Of a DNA stretch of 46,816 nucleotides, positions 32,624 through 40,883 are shown piece after piece; the stretch's first letter is position 1, and each line of letters starts with the position of its first letter. Source of the stretch: an uncultured Neomegalonema sp. (GTDB lineage Bacteria > Pseudomonadota > Alphaproteobacteria > Rhodobacterales > Rhodobacteraceae); contig CALGNO010000052.1 of the NCBI GenBank assembly GCA_937958625.1, positions 1 to 46,816 of the forward strand, read 5' to 3'. The notes under the pieces were generated by a model. That model made no database searches, had not been told where the DNA came from, and saw only the letters and a list, made by a program, of their open reading frames with translations. A program made the translations under genes and the position numbers.

Positions 32624-34333
32624 ATGAACGCCGCCTCCATCGCGATGGCGATTGATGCGGCGTGCTCGACCTATGCGCGGCGGTTCCATGCCATTCCTGA
32701 CTTGATGCGCCGCGCTTTTGAGGCGCGAGACTGGCCCGAGTCTCTGGCCCTCAGCCGCGAGCGCATGACGGTTTATTCCGACCATGTCCGCGATGTCGCG
32801 GCAAAGATCGCCGTTGGGGCGAGCGGGTCGATTCACAGCGAGGCCTTCTGGCAAGAGGTCCGCGATCACTATGTCGAGCTGATCCGGGGTCGCTATGCCG
32901 CTGACATCGCTTATGCCTTCATGAACTCCGTCCGCCGCCGGGTTTCTCGCGGCGCATGGCGGGCGGTGGATTATTCCTGGGGCCGGGTTTCTGGCGAGAG
33001 CCGTCCGGCCTTAGAGAATCGCATCCGAATTCATCGCAGCGTGTTCTTCGACGATGGCGTGACGGCGGAAAACCTGCGCACGATCCTGCTGATACCGGGG
33101 ATCGAGGCACCGTTTCGTGATCTCGCAGCGGATGCGGAAAAGGCAGCAGCGCGGATCAACGAGCGGGTGACCGCCGGTCTGTCCGGCGCGTTTGAGATTA
33201 TCGATGCCGGATTTTACCGCAATCGCGGGGCCTATATCGTCGGACGTATCCGGCTGGCCGACAGGGTAGTGCCGTTTGGCATTGCGCTGCTGAACGAAGA
33301 AGACGGGGTGTTCGTCGATGCGGTGCTGATCTCGCACGACACGCTTCGCTATGTGTTCAGTTCATCGCTGGCGAATTTCCACGTCACCCTGCCGCATTAT
33401 CACGAGCTGGTGGATTTTCTTCACGGCATCATGCCGGGCAGGCCCCACGCGCTGCATTATTCGACGGTCGGCTTTCACCACACCGGCAAGATCGCAGTTA
33501 TGCGCGAGTTGTCCGACGAGTTGCGCCGCTCCGAAGAGGTGTTCGACCATGCCGTCGGCAAGCGTGGCACGGTCGCCATCGGCTTTTCGGCTCCGTCGTC
33601 GCGCATGGTGCTGAAGGTTATCCGCGACACGCCGACCGAAAACTACAAATGGGACCATTTTCCTGGCATCGACGCGGTGCTTGGCAAGTACCGCCAACTG
33701 CACGAGATCAACCGTGCGGGCAGTATGCTCGACAACGTCATCTATACAAATGTCAGCCTGCCCGCCGCGCTGTTCGGCGAGGATCTTCTCGACACGCTGC
33801 TGACTTATGCCAGCGAGAATGTCGCGCGCGATGGGGATGCGATCATCCTCAAGCACTTGATTGTGCAAATGAAAATGACGCCGCTGCCGGTTTTTCTGCA
33901 AACCGCAACGCGCGAAGAGGCCGAGGCGGCGATTGCAAGCTTGGGCCGCTGTATCAAGAACAACGCCGCCGCGAATATCTTCAACAAGGATCTGGATGGT
34001 CGTAACTATGGCGTCGGCCAGACGCTGAAGGTCTATCTGTTCGATTACGATGCCGTCGAAAAACTCACCGACGTTAAAGTGCGCTCAAATCTCGAGCGTA
34101 TCGACGGCGACGAGGATATCCCCGACTGGTTTTTCGAGGAGGGGACGATCTTTCTTCCTGAAGAGATCGAGTTGCATATGCGCATCGAAGACCCGAGCCT
34201 GCGCCGGGTCTTTCGCAGCGAGCATGGCGAAATCCTGAAGACTGATTTCTGGACCGATATGCAAAAGCGGCTCGAGGCGGGAGAGGTGCCGCGCGTCAGC
34301 ACCTATCCCGATCATTGCTCGCTGCTCCGATAA
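32624..34333 (+). CDS. aceK: Isocitrate dehydrogenase kinase/phosphatase
   Basis: A 569-residue AceK, which phosphorylates and dephosphorylates isocitrate dehydrogenase to divert isocitrate into the glyoxylate bypass. Conserved stretches include GFSAPSSRMVLKVIRDTPTE (nucleotide-binding region), YKWDHFPGIDAVLGKYRQLH and KNNAAANIFNKDLDGRNYGV. The length fits the family. The start at 32624 lies four bases after the reductase stop, so it probably belongs to the same transcript rather than to an aceBA operon. It ends 15 bases before the convergent pyk. Confidence 0.93.
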   Translation: MNAASIAMAIDAACSTYARRFHAIPDLMRRAFEARDWPESLALSRERMTVYSDHVRDVAAKIAVGASGSIHSEAFWQEVRDHYVELIRGRYAADIAYAFMNSVRRRVSRGAWRAVDYSWGRVSGESRPALENRIRIHRSVFFDDGVTAENLRTILLIPGIEAPFRDLAADAEKAAARINERVTAGLSGAFEIIDAGFYRNRGAYIVGRIRLADRVVPFGIALLNEEDGVFVDAVLISHDTLRYVFSSSLANFHVTLPHYHELVDFLHGIMPGRPHALHYSTVGFHHTGKIAVMRELSDELRRSEEVFDHAVGKRGTVAIGFSAPSSRMVLKVIRDTPTENYKWDHFPGIDAVLGKYRQLHEINRAGSMLDNVIYTNVSLPAALFGEDLLDTLLTYASENVARDGDAIILKHLIVQMKMTPLPVFLQTATREEAEAAIASLGRCIKNNAAANIFNKDLDGRNYGVGQTLKVYLFDYDAVEKLTDVKVRSNLERIDGDEDIPDWFFEEGTIFLPEEIELHMRIEDPSLRRVFRSEHGEILKTDFWTDMQKRLEAGEVPRVSTYPDHCSLLR

Positions 34334-34348
34334 AGCTGCGTCGGCGGA

Positions 34349-35803
34349 TCAGTATCCGCCGCTCGGCTCGCCTTCGTAAATCGCCTGCTCATCCACCGGT
34401 GCGATGCGCAGGATATTCGTCGTCCCGGGCTTGTTGAAGGGTACACCGGCGGTCACGGCAATCCGATCATCGTCACCGGCAAAACCAAGCGCCTTCGTTG
34501 CCCGCGCTGCCGAGATCACCGCCATTTTGAACCGCTCGACACTTTCCGACACGACACAGTGAAGGCCCCAATGCATCGTCATCTGGCGCGCGGTCTTGCG
34601 GAACGGCGTCAGCGCGACAATGGGCACGCTAGGCCGTTCGCGAGAAGCGAGGCGGGCGGTTGCACCGGAATGGGTAAAGCAGCAGATCGCCTTGACGTCG
34701 ACAGCATCGGCAACCTCGCGCGCTGCAGAGGTGATCGCGGTGGCAATGCTGTTGCGGGTGTGGTGGCGCGAGGCGTCGATCATCTTGCGGTATTCAGGGT
34801 CGTCTTCGACCTTGCGCGCGACGCGGTTCATGGTGCTGACGGCCTCGACCGGATAATCGCCTGCCGCCGATTCCGCCGAGAGCATCACAGCGTCGGCCCC
34901 GTCATAAATGGCCCCGGCAACATCGGAGATTTCGGCGCGGGTCGGGACCGGGCTATGAATCATGCTTTCGAGCATTTGCGTGGCGACCACGACCGGCTTG
35001 CCGACATCGCGGCAGTCACGGATCAGGCGTTTCTGGATCGCAGGCAGGTCCGACAGTTCCATCTCGACGCCCAGGTCGCCGCGCGCGACCATGATACCAT
35101 CCGACGCATCGAGGATCGGCTGAAAGTCCATCACCGCGCTGGGTTTTTCGACCTTGGTCATCACGAGGGCGCGGCCCTTGATCAGCTCTTGCGCCTCTTC
35201 GATGTCCGCCGCGCGCTGCACGAAAGAGAGCGCGATCCAGTCGGCACCGAGTTCGCAGGCAAATTCGAGGTCCGAGCGATCTTTTTCTGACAGCGCCGCT
35301 AGCGGCAGCACGACGTCGGGCAGGTTCATGCCCTTGCGGTCAGAAATCTCGCCGCCAACCTTGACGACCGCATCCACGGCGCCGTCATGTTTTTCCAGCA
35401 CGGTCAGGCGCACCTTGCCGTCATTGATCAGGATCGTTGCATCCTTTTCCAGCGCGCCCAGAACCTCGGGATGCGGCAGGTAGACACGGGTAGCATCGCC
35501 GGGGGTGTCGTCCGAATCAAAGCGGAACCGGTCGCCTTCGCTCAGTTCATGCGGGCCGTCCGCAAACGTGCCGAGCCGGATTTTCGGCCCCTGAAGATCG
35601 GCCAGAACACCGATGGGTCGGCCCAGTTCCTGCTCGATCTCGCGGATGAGTTCGTATTTGGCCCTTTGTCCGTCCTGATCGCCGTGACTCATATTGAGGC
35701 GAAAGACATCGGCCCCGGCCTCGGCGAGCGCCCGAATCGTTCCGCGATCCTCCGAAGATGGGCCGAGGGTTGCGAGGATCTTCACGTTCTTGAAGTCTCT
35801 CAT
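34349..35803 (-). CDS. pyk: Pyruvate kinase
   Basis: A 484-residue pyruvate kinase that converts phosphoenolpyruvate and ADP to pyruvate and ATP. Active-site stretches are LNMSHG near residue 35, VLADLQGPKIRLG near residue 65, MTKVEKP near residue 215, and GIMVARGDLGVEME near residue 235, with the small C-terminal domain to about 480. The ATG at 35803 is preceded by AGGAGA; nine codons further up is another ATG without one. It is convergent with aceK. The 131 bases upstream, up to arfB, hold no gene and probably the promoter. Confidence 0.94.
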   Translation of the reverse strand: MRDFKNVKILATLGPSSEDRGTIRALAEAGADVFRLNMSHGDQDGQRAKYELIREIEQELGRPIGVLADLQGPKIRLGTFADGPHELSEGDRFRFDSDDTPGDATRVYLPHPEVLGALEKDATILINDGKVRLTVLEKHDGAVDAVVKVGGEISDRKGMNLPDVVLPLAALSEKDRSDLEFACELGADWIALSFVQRAADIEEAQELIKGRALVMTKVEKPSAVMDFQPILDASDGIMVARGDLGVEMELSDLPAIQKRLIRDCRDVGKPVVVATQMLESMIHSPVPTRAEISDVAGAIYDGADAVMLSAESAAGDYPVEAVSTMNRVARKVEDDPEYRKMIDASRHHTRNSIATAITSAAREVADAVDVKAICCFTHSGATARLASRERPSVPIVALTPFRKTARQMTMHWGLHCVVSESVERFKMAVISAARATKALGFAGDDDRIAVTAGVPFNKPGTTNILRIAPVDEQAIYEGEPSGGY

Positions 35804-35934
35804 CCGATTTCTCCTGCATCGCACACTCAAATTTGTGTCTGATTAGCGCAGGAACGGCGGCGCATCTACGGGTTGTTGAAGAAAGAAACGAACGCTCAAA
35901 TACGCCTGCGATGACGCAATAACCTGTCGCGCTG

Positions 35935-36357
35935 TTAGTCGAGCGTCGGTCTTTTCCGGGTCTTTTTAGTCATCCCCCGCTGCACCTTTTCATCAACCCG
36001 CTTTCGTTTTGCGGAGAGGCTCGGGCGTGTGGCAATGCGGCGTTTCGGCGGGGTCGCGGCGTCGCGGATCAGGTCGATCAGACGGTCGAGCGCATCCTCG
36101 CGGTTGCGCTTTTGGGTCCGGTGGCGCTCGGCCTCGATGATCACCACGCCGTCACGGGTCATGCGTGAACCCGCCAAAGCGCGTAAGCGGCGCTTTACCG
36201 AGGGCGGTAGGTTGGGCGAGTTTTCGGCATCGAACCGCAACTGCACGGCGCTGGCGACCTTGTTGACATTTTGCCCCCCCGGCCCGGACGCGCGCACGAA
36301 GTTTTCTTCGAGCTCGTTTTCGTCCAGCGAAATGGTGGGGCTGACGCGGATCGCCAT
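35935..36357 (-). CDS. arfB: Alternative ribosome-rescue factor ArfB (YaeJ)
   Basis: A 140-residue peptidyl-tRNA hydrolase that frees ribosomes stalled on mRNAs without a stop codon. The release-factor domain carries GGQ in ASGPGGQNVNKVASAV near residues 26-28. A basic C-terminal tail (KKTRKRPTLD end) enters the empty mRNA channel. Length matches E. coli ArfB. The start lies five bases after the stop of the small gene upstream, so it is the last member of a three-gene unit with the glutathione transferase. Confidence 0.93.
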   Translation of the reverse strand: MAIRVSPTISLDENELEENFVRASGPGGQNVNKVASAVQLRFDAENSPNLPPSVKRRLRALAGSRMTRDGVVIIEAERHRTQKRNREDALDRLIDLIRDAATPPKRRIATRPSLSAKRKRVDEKVQRGMTKKTRKRPTLD

Positions 36358-36362
36358 GGCAC

Positions 36363-36638
36363 TTATCCGAACAACCGGGGTTTGAGGTATTCGAGCGAGG
36401 CGCAGACCCGCTCGATGCTTTTGTCGGCATGGGGCAGCACCGTGCCGAGGGTGGTTTCCAGTGCTGCATCGGCGGAGAGAATTGCGCTCTCGATAGAGGC
36501 GGATTGCAGGAACGACCCGACCAGCGCCGGATTCGCCGCCGCATAGCCCTCGCCGAACTCCGCATCAATAGCCGCCACTGCGCGTTTCAGAAAATGCGCG
36601 GTGCGGTCGGCGGCGCTGTCCTCATGGGTTTCTGCCAT
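36363..36638 (-). CDS. Small conserved-looking protein of unknown function
   Basis: A 91-residue, probably soluble and helical protein. The central part, AHFLKRAVAAIDAEFGEGYA and then ANPALVGSFLQSASIESAIL, is ordered and free of low complexity. No domain is recognised. The ATG at 36638 (MAETHED) has GAGC upstream and lies two bases past the stop of the glutathione transferase gene. Tight packing with gst and arfB supports it as a real gene. Confidence 0.65.
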   Translation of the reverse strand: MAETHEDSAADRTAHFLKRAVAAIDAEFGEGYAAANPALVGSFLQSASIESAILSADAALETTLGTVLPHADKSIERVCASLEYLKPRLFG

Positions 36639-36640
36639 GC

Positions 36641-37252
36641 TCAGCTCTTTGGCTCGGTAGCCTTGGCCGACTCGCGGGCGCAGAACGCCTCGTGCCAAGC
36701 CTTCAGGGTCGGCCTCGTGCCGCGCCAGTCACGGTCGCCATAGCGGAAATCCAGATATGAAAGCGCACAACCGAGTGCCGCATGACCCAGATCGAACGGC
36801 CCGGCCAGATGCGCCGCCCAACGGTCGTCAGCGGCGTCAAGGGCGCGGTCGATCTTGCCCCATTGGCCGTCGAGCCAAGCGGCGTCCTGCATCTTCTCGT
36901 CGCGCAGGACTGTTTCATACCGAATGAGAATCGCCGCGTCACAGATCCCGTCACCAAGCGCCTCCAGCGTCAGGGCGGCCCAGCGCGCCGTGCCCTCGGG
37001 GATCAGCCTTTGCTCCGGCACCTGCGCGGCCAGATACTGGCAAATGACCCGGCTGTCATAGATTGCCGGTCCATCATCGGGGACCAGACAGGGCAGCTTG
37101 CCGAGGGGATTATAGGAGGTCGTCGTCGCGTTCGGCGCGACCGGCGTGCCCGACCCGTCGATCTGCTTGATCTGATCTGACAGGCCAAGTTCGTGGCTGA
37201 CGATCATCACCTTGCGCGCATAGGGCGATGCGCCCGCCCAGATAAGTTCCAT
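36641..37252 (-). CDS. Glutathione S-transferase family protein
   Basis: A 203-residue two-domain protein. The thioredoxin-like N-terminus begins ELIWAGASPYARKVMIVSHE, where Ser/Tyr near residue 9-10 would contact glutathione. GKLPCLV and DSRVICQYL, near residues 51-70, complete the glutathione site. A helical domain follows from about residue 85. It may conjugate or reduce electrophiles; the substrate is unknown. The ATG at 37252 has GGGAG upstream, and codons further up carry no domain sequence. Confidence 0.85.
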   Translation of the reverse strand: MELIWAGASPYARKVMIVSHELGLSDQIKQIDGSGTPVAPNATTTSYNPLGKLPCLVPDDGPAIYDSRVICQYLAAQVPEQRLIPEGTARWAALTLEALGDGICDAAILIRYETVLRDEKMQDAAWLDGQWGKIDRALDAADDRWAAHLAGPFDLGHAALGCALSYLDFRYGDRDWRGTRPTLKAWHEAFCARESAKATEPKS

Positions 37253-37371
37253 TGAAGTGCTCCCTGTTGATTGTCCAAAGCTAGGGCGCATCCGCCGCCG
37301 GGTCGACCGCTGACTCAAAAATCGCCTCATTCGTGATTCACTGCTGTATGCTGACGATAGGAGGAACCGTA

Positions 37372-37824
37372 ATGCGCCCGATCACCGGACTTTCCGTCAT
37401 CGCCGTCACTGCCCTGTTGTCAGGGGCCGGTATATCCAGCCCCGAGGTTGGCGACCGAAATCTGAGCGAGGACGAAATCCGCGAGATCACCAGCGGCAAG
37501 ACCTTTCACTACACGCTGCGCGACGAACCGCGCGGTGAAGAACAGCATTACGAGGATGGCCGCGTCACCTGGCGCTTGCCCGACGGCGAGTGTATGCACG
37601 GGGTCTGGATGGTCGAGGACGAAGTCCTGTGCTATTTTTACGGCATCGACCGCTATGGATGCTGGAATGTCGTCGCGAACTCCGAAAGCGGCGAGACGTC
37701 GTTTCGTCATGCTGCCGTAGACCTTGATGGAAACCGTAGCGACTCGCCCGCTGTGTATATCAACCGAATTTCCGAGGAGCCGGTGTCATGCGCGCCTCCC
37801 CAGATGGTCATGCTCTCGCGTTGA
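37372..37824 (+). CDS. Exported small protein, paralog 1 of a tandem pair
   Basis: A 150-residue protein with a signal peptide (MRPITGLSVIAVTALLSGAG). The mature domain has FHYTLRD, then YEDGRVTWRLPDGEC, then VEDEVLCYFYG and YGCWNV, a pattern with paired cysteines and tryptophans. The same pattern recurs in the next gene. I believe related proteins are common in Rhodobacterales but know no function. GGAGGAA precedes the ATG at 37372. The last 37 bases overlap the next gene in another frame. Confidence 0.72.
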   Translation: MRPITGLSVIAVTALLSGAGISSPEVGDRNLSEDEIREITSGKTFHYTLRDEPRGEEQHYEDGRVTWRLPDGECMHGVWMVEDEVLCYFYGIDRYGCWNVVANSESGETSFRHAAVDLDGNRSDSPAVYINRISEEPVSCAPPQMVMLSR

Positions 37825-38204
37825 GCCTCGTTTTTGCTGTCACGGCTGGAACCGCTTGCGCACAGTCCGGGGATGATGCCCCTGAGCCGCTCTCGCCCGA
37901 CGCTTTTATCGAGGCGGTGGAGGGAAGGACCGTGCATTACACCCGCGACGGCGATTATTACGGCAGCGAGCGTTTCTACGGCAAGGGCCGCGCGACGTGG
38001 CAGTTTCCGGGCGATAACTGTGAGGATGGCCTGTATTGGATCGCCGAGGATGAAATCTGCTTCCGCTACGGCACGGCGTCCTGCTGGGCGGTGTTCGAGG
38101 ATGACGCCGGAGCGATGGCCGCCGTCTCCCGCGATGGATTTGCTGTTTCGATTGCCCGGATCGACGATGCCCCCCTGCGATGCGACGGCGCGCCGGTGAG
38201 TTAG
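37788..38204 (+). CDS. Exported small protein, paralog 2 of a tandem pair
   Basis: A 138-residue protein with a signal peptide ending near ACAQS. It repeats the fold of its neighbour: VHYTRDG, FYGKGRATWQFPGDNC, IAEDEICFRYG and SCWAV. The aligned cysteines and tryptophans are conserved, so the pair arose by duplication. The start overlaps the previous gene by 37 bases; a start at a later codon would remove the signal peptide. Two short downstream hairpin-like runs precede the riboswitch. Confidence 0.7.
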   Translation: MRASPDGHALALSLVFAVTAGTACAQSGDDAPEPLSPDAFIEAVEGRTVHYTRDGDYYGSERFYGKGRATWQFPGDNCEDGLYWIAEDEICFRYGTASCWAVFEDDAGAMAAVSRDGFAVSIARIDDAPLRCDGAPVS

Positions 38205-38275
38205 GACAATTTCCAAGCCATCTGTCACGAGTTGTTGACACGACTCTCGACTTCACCCAAGCCTACTAAACGAAT

Positions 38276-38470
38276 GGTTCCGACGTGTCTGCCCCAGGCG
38301 GCGCAAGGACTAACAGGGAATGTGGAACAGGCCGACCCACTCAGGGGGCCGAAAGCCGCAACCGCCCCCGCGACTGTGAGCGGTGCGCGGCCTCCATCGG
38401 CCACTGGTGAAAACCGGGAAGGCGGGGGCCACGAGGCGAAAGCCGACACCGCGAGTCAGGAGACCTGCCA
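38276..38470 (+). promoter_or_regulatory. Cobalamin riboswitch
   Basis: The conserved B12 box AGTCAGGAGACCTGCC lies at 38454-38469. Upstream are GGCCACTGG (38399-38407), the GGGAAGGC block (38416-38423) and GCGACTGTGAGCGG (38370-38383). Order and spacing match cobalamin riboswitches. It ends about 50 bases before hupE. A hairpin CCCGTC/GACGGG (38489-38494 with 38500-38505) lies next to the ribosome binding site AAGGAGA and may be part of the switch. Confidence 0.92.
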
Positions 38471-38518
38471 TTCGCTGAAACTCACACCCCCGTCGGTGGG
38501 ACGGGAAAGGAGAGCGAT

Positions 38519-39163
38519 ATGAAGACGTTGACTGGCCTCGCGGCCTTTGCTGCCCTTATTGCAACGCCAGCCCTGGCGCACCACCCCTTGGCGGGTGCCG
38601 AGATGACCACGTTCACGCACGGTGTTCTGTCCGGTATCGGGCACCCGGTTCTCGGGTTCGATCACCTGTTCTTTGTGATCGCGGTCGGTATCGTTGCCGC
38701 GCTGAGCGGTCGCCTGCTGGTCGCACCGCTTGCGTACATTGCCGGGATGCTTGGAGGCATTGCGCTCATCACGAATGGTGTCGGCCTTCCCTATGTTGAA
38801 TTTGTCATTGCCGGATCGTTGATCCTGCTCGGCGGTTTGGCCGCATCGGGCCGCGCGATGGCGGCCCCTCTGGCGATGGCGCTGTTCGCTGGTGCCGGAC
38901 TTTTCCACGGCTGGGCCTTCGGTGAGACTGTCACGGGACAGGAAGCCGGCATGGGCGCGGCGGTGCTTGGCGGCTATCTGCTCGGCCTAGTTGCCGTGCA
39001 ATACGTGGTTTCCGTTGCCGCGGGCTGGTTGGCGCGTTGGGGCATTTCTGGTGCCGCAGACATTAAACCTCGCCTTGCCGGAGCTGTGGTTGCAGGCGTT
39101 GGCCTGACATTTTTCCTAGAGGCTTCGGAAACGGCGATCTTCGCATCCCTCGGCCTTGGCTGA
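38519..39163 (+). CDS. hupE: HupE/UreJ-family metal transporter, probable cobalt uptake
   Basis: A 214-residue membrane protein with signal peptide (ATPALAHHP) and about six helices. The family metal motif is HPVLGFDHLFFV near residues 41-52, and GLFHGWAFGE near residues 128-137 supplies another His. HupE/UreJ proteins carry nickel or cobalt. When placed behind a B12 riboswitch, as here, they are predicted to import cobalt for cobalamin synthesis. The ATG at 38519 follows AAGGAGA. bluB begins four bases after its stop. Confidence 0.87.
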   Translation: MKTLTGLAAFAALIATPALAHHPLAGAEMTTFTHGVLSGIGHPVLGFDHLFFVIAVGIVAALSGRLLVAPLAYIAGMLGGIALITNGVGLPYVEFVIAGSLILLGGLAASGRAMAAPLAMALFAGAGLFHGWAFGETVTGQEAGMGAAVLGGYLLGLVAVQYVVSVAAGWLARWGISGAADIKPRLAGAVVAGVGLTFFLEASETAIFASLGLG

Positions 39164-39166
39164 GTT

Positions 39167-39835
39167 ATGATCCCGGAGGCAGCCGCCTCCGCATCGCAAT
39201 CGGGCCGGTCGTTCTCTCCTGCGTTTCAGCAAGGGTTGAGCGACTTGTTCGCATGGCGGCGCGACGTCAGGCGGTTTTCAACCGATCCGGTGCCGGAGGA
39301 ACTCGTGGTCAGCGTTCTCGCGGCGGCGGGGTCGGCACCCTCGGTGGGCCTGTCCGAGCCATGGCGGCTCGTCAGGGTTGAAAGCCGCACCTGCCGTGCC
39401 GCCGTCATTGCGAATTTCGAGGCTGCAAACGCCGACGCGCTCGCGGATCAGGACGAAGACCGCAACGAGGCCTATGCCGCGCTTAAACTCGCGGGACTGC
39501 AAGAGGCTCCGGTTCATCTAGCGGTCTTCTGCGATGAGCAAACCACGCAGGGCGGCGGCCTCGGTGCTGCGACGATGCCAGAGATGCGTCGATATTCGGT
39601 TGTGTGCGCAGTGATGCAAATGTGGTTGAGCGCACGCGCCCTCGGGCTGGGTATGGGCTGGGTCTCGATCCTCGATCCGGCGCGGGTTGTGGACGATCTG
39701 GACGTTTCGGCTGATTGGTCTCTGATTGCTTACTTGTGTATCGGGTGGCCACTCGAAGAACATCTCGACTGCGAACTGGAGCGGGCTGGCTGGGAACAGC
39801 GCCGCCGCGTTCAGGATCGCGTTCTTATCAGGTAA
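39167..39835 (+). CDS. bluB: 5,6-dimethylbenzimidazole synthase BluB
   Basis: A 222-residue nitroreductase-fold enzyme. It cuts reduced FMN with oxygen to make 5,6-dimethylbenzimidazole, the lower ligand of B12. The FMN segment RRDVRRFSTDPVPEE lies near residue 31, then GSAPSVGLSEPWR. YSVVCAVMQMWLSARALGLG and GMGWVSI build the rest of the site. Riboswitch control and the cob neighbours support BluB over a general nitroreductase. The gene is packed between hupE and cobW. Confidence 0.9.
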   Translation: MIPEAAASASQSGRSFSPAFQQGLSDLFAWRRDVRRFSTDPVPEELVVSVLAAAGSAPSVGLSEPWRLVRVESRTCRAAVIANFEAANADALADQDEDRNEAYAALKLAGLQEAPVHLAVFCDEQTTQGGGLGAATMPEMRRYSVVCAVMQMWLSARALGLGMGWVSILDPARVVDDLDVSADWSLIAYLCIGWPLEEHLDCELERAGWEQRRRVQDRVLIR

Positions 39836-39839
39836 GACG

Positions 39840-40883
39840 ATGCAAAAGATCCCTGCCACGGTCATTACCGGCTTTCTTGGTGCCGGAAAGACGACCCTGA
39901 TCCGCAACCTGCTCGCCAAGGCGAACGGGCGGCGCATTGCGCTTGTCATCAACGAGTTCGGCGATATTGGCGTCGATGGCGATGTGCTGAAAGGATGCGG
40001 CGACGCGGCGTGTCGCGACGAGGACATCGTCGAACTGTCCAATGGCTGCATCTGCTGCACCGTGGCCGACGACTTTGTGCCGACGATGAAAAAGCTGATC
40101 GACCGGGATGACCCGCCCGAGCATATTGTTATCGAGACTTCCGGTCTGGCCCTCCCGCAACCGCTGGTCCGGGCTTTCAACTGGCCGGAAATCCGCAATC
40201 GGGTGACGGTAGACGGTGTTGTCACCGTGGTTGACGGTCCCGCCGTCGCTGAGGGCCGCTTTGCCCATGATGAGGGCAAGGTGACCGCCCAGCGCGAGGC
40301 CGATGACAGCATCGACCACGAAACGCCGCTGGCCGACCTGTTCGAGGATCAACTCGCCTGTGCCGATATGATCGTGGTGTCGAAATCCGATGCGATGGCG
40401 GGCGGGGCAGGGGCCATGATCGATGCCCTCAGGCCCCGCGCCCGCGCCGGTGTCTCTTTCGTTCCGTCGGCGTCGGACGGCCTAAGCCCCGATGTCCTGT
40501 TGGGGATGCAGAAAGGCGCCGAAGATGACATGGATGCGCGGCACGAAGTGCACCATCATCATGATCACCACGATGACCACCATCACGAGCATACCCACGG
40601 CCATGACGCCTTCGACAGTTTCGCGCTGACCCTTGGCGAAATCAGCGACCCCGATGCGTTCTTGGATCGTGTCAGCGCGGTTATCCGCGAGCATGACGTG
40701 CTACGCCTGAAAGGGTTCGTCGCCGTTGCCGGAAAGCCGATGCGGCTTGTGGTGCAGGCAGTGGGGCCGCGGATCGATACCTATTTCGACCGCCCCTTTG
40801 GCGCGGCACCGCGTGAGACTAATCTGGTTGTCATCGGCCTTCACGGAGTGGACGAGGCCGCCATAAGGGAGGCCCTGTCATGA
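39840..40883 (+). CDS. cobW: CobW-family metal chaperone GTPase
   Basis: A 347-residue G3E GTPase that probably delivers cobalt to the cobaltochelatase. It has the P-loop GFLGAGKTT at about residues 11-19 and the metal motif NGCICC near residue 74. A histidine-rich linker of about 25 residues near 234-256 contains over a dozen His. The C-terminal CobW domain runs from about 262 (LRLKGFVAVAGKPMRL). The start is at 39840, four bases after the bluB stop. It overlaps the next gene by four bases (ATGA). Confidence 0.92.
   Translation: MQKIPATVITGFLGAGKTTLIRNLLAKANGRRIALVINEFGDIGVDGDVLKGCGDAACRDEDIVELSNGCICCTVADDFVPTMKKLIDRDDPPEHIVIETSGLALPQPLVRAFNWPEIRNRVTVDGVVTVVDGPAVAEGRFAHDEGKVTAQREADDSIDHETPLADLFEDQLACADMIVVSKSDAMAGGAGAMIDALRPRARAGVSFVPSASDGLSPDVLLGMQKGAEDDMDARHEVHHHHDHHDDHHHEHTHGHDAFDSFALTLGEISDPDAFLDRVSAVIREHDVLRLKGFVAVAGKPMRLVVQAVGPRIDTYFDRPFGAAPRETNLVVIGLHGVDEAAIREALS

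Noticed and set aside
38235-38270. TTGACA (38235-38240) as -35 of a promoter for the B12 locus
   Set aside because: The best -10-like sequence, TACTAA, is 23 bases downstream, too far for a normal promoter. A promoter is surely near, but this pair does not define it.
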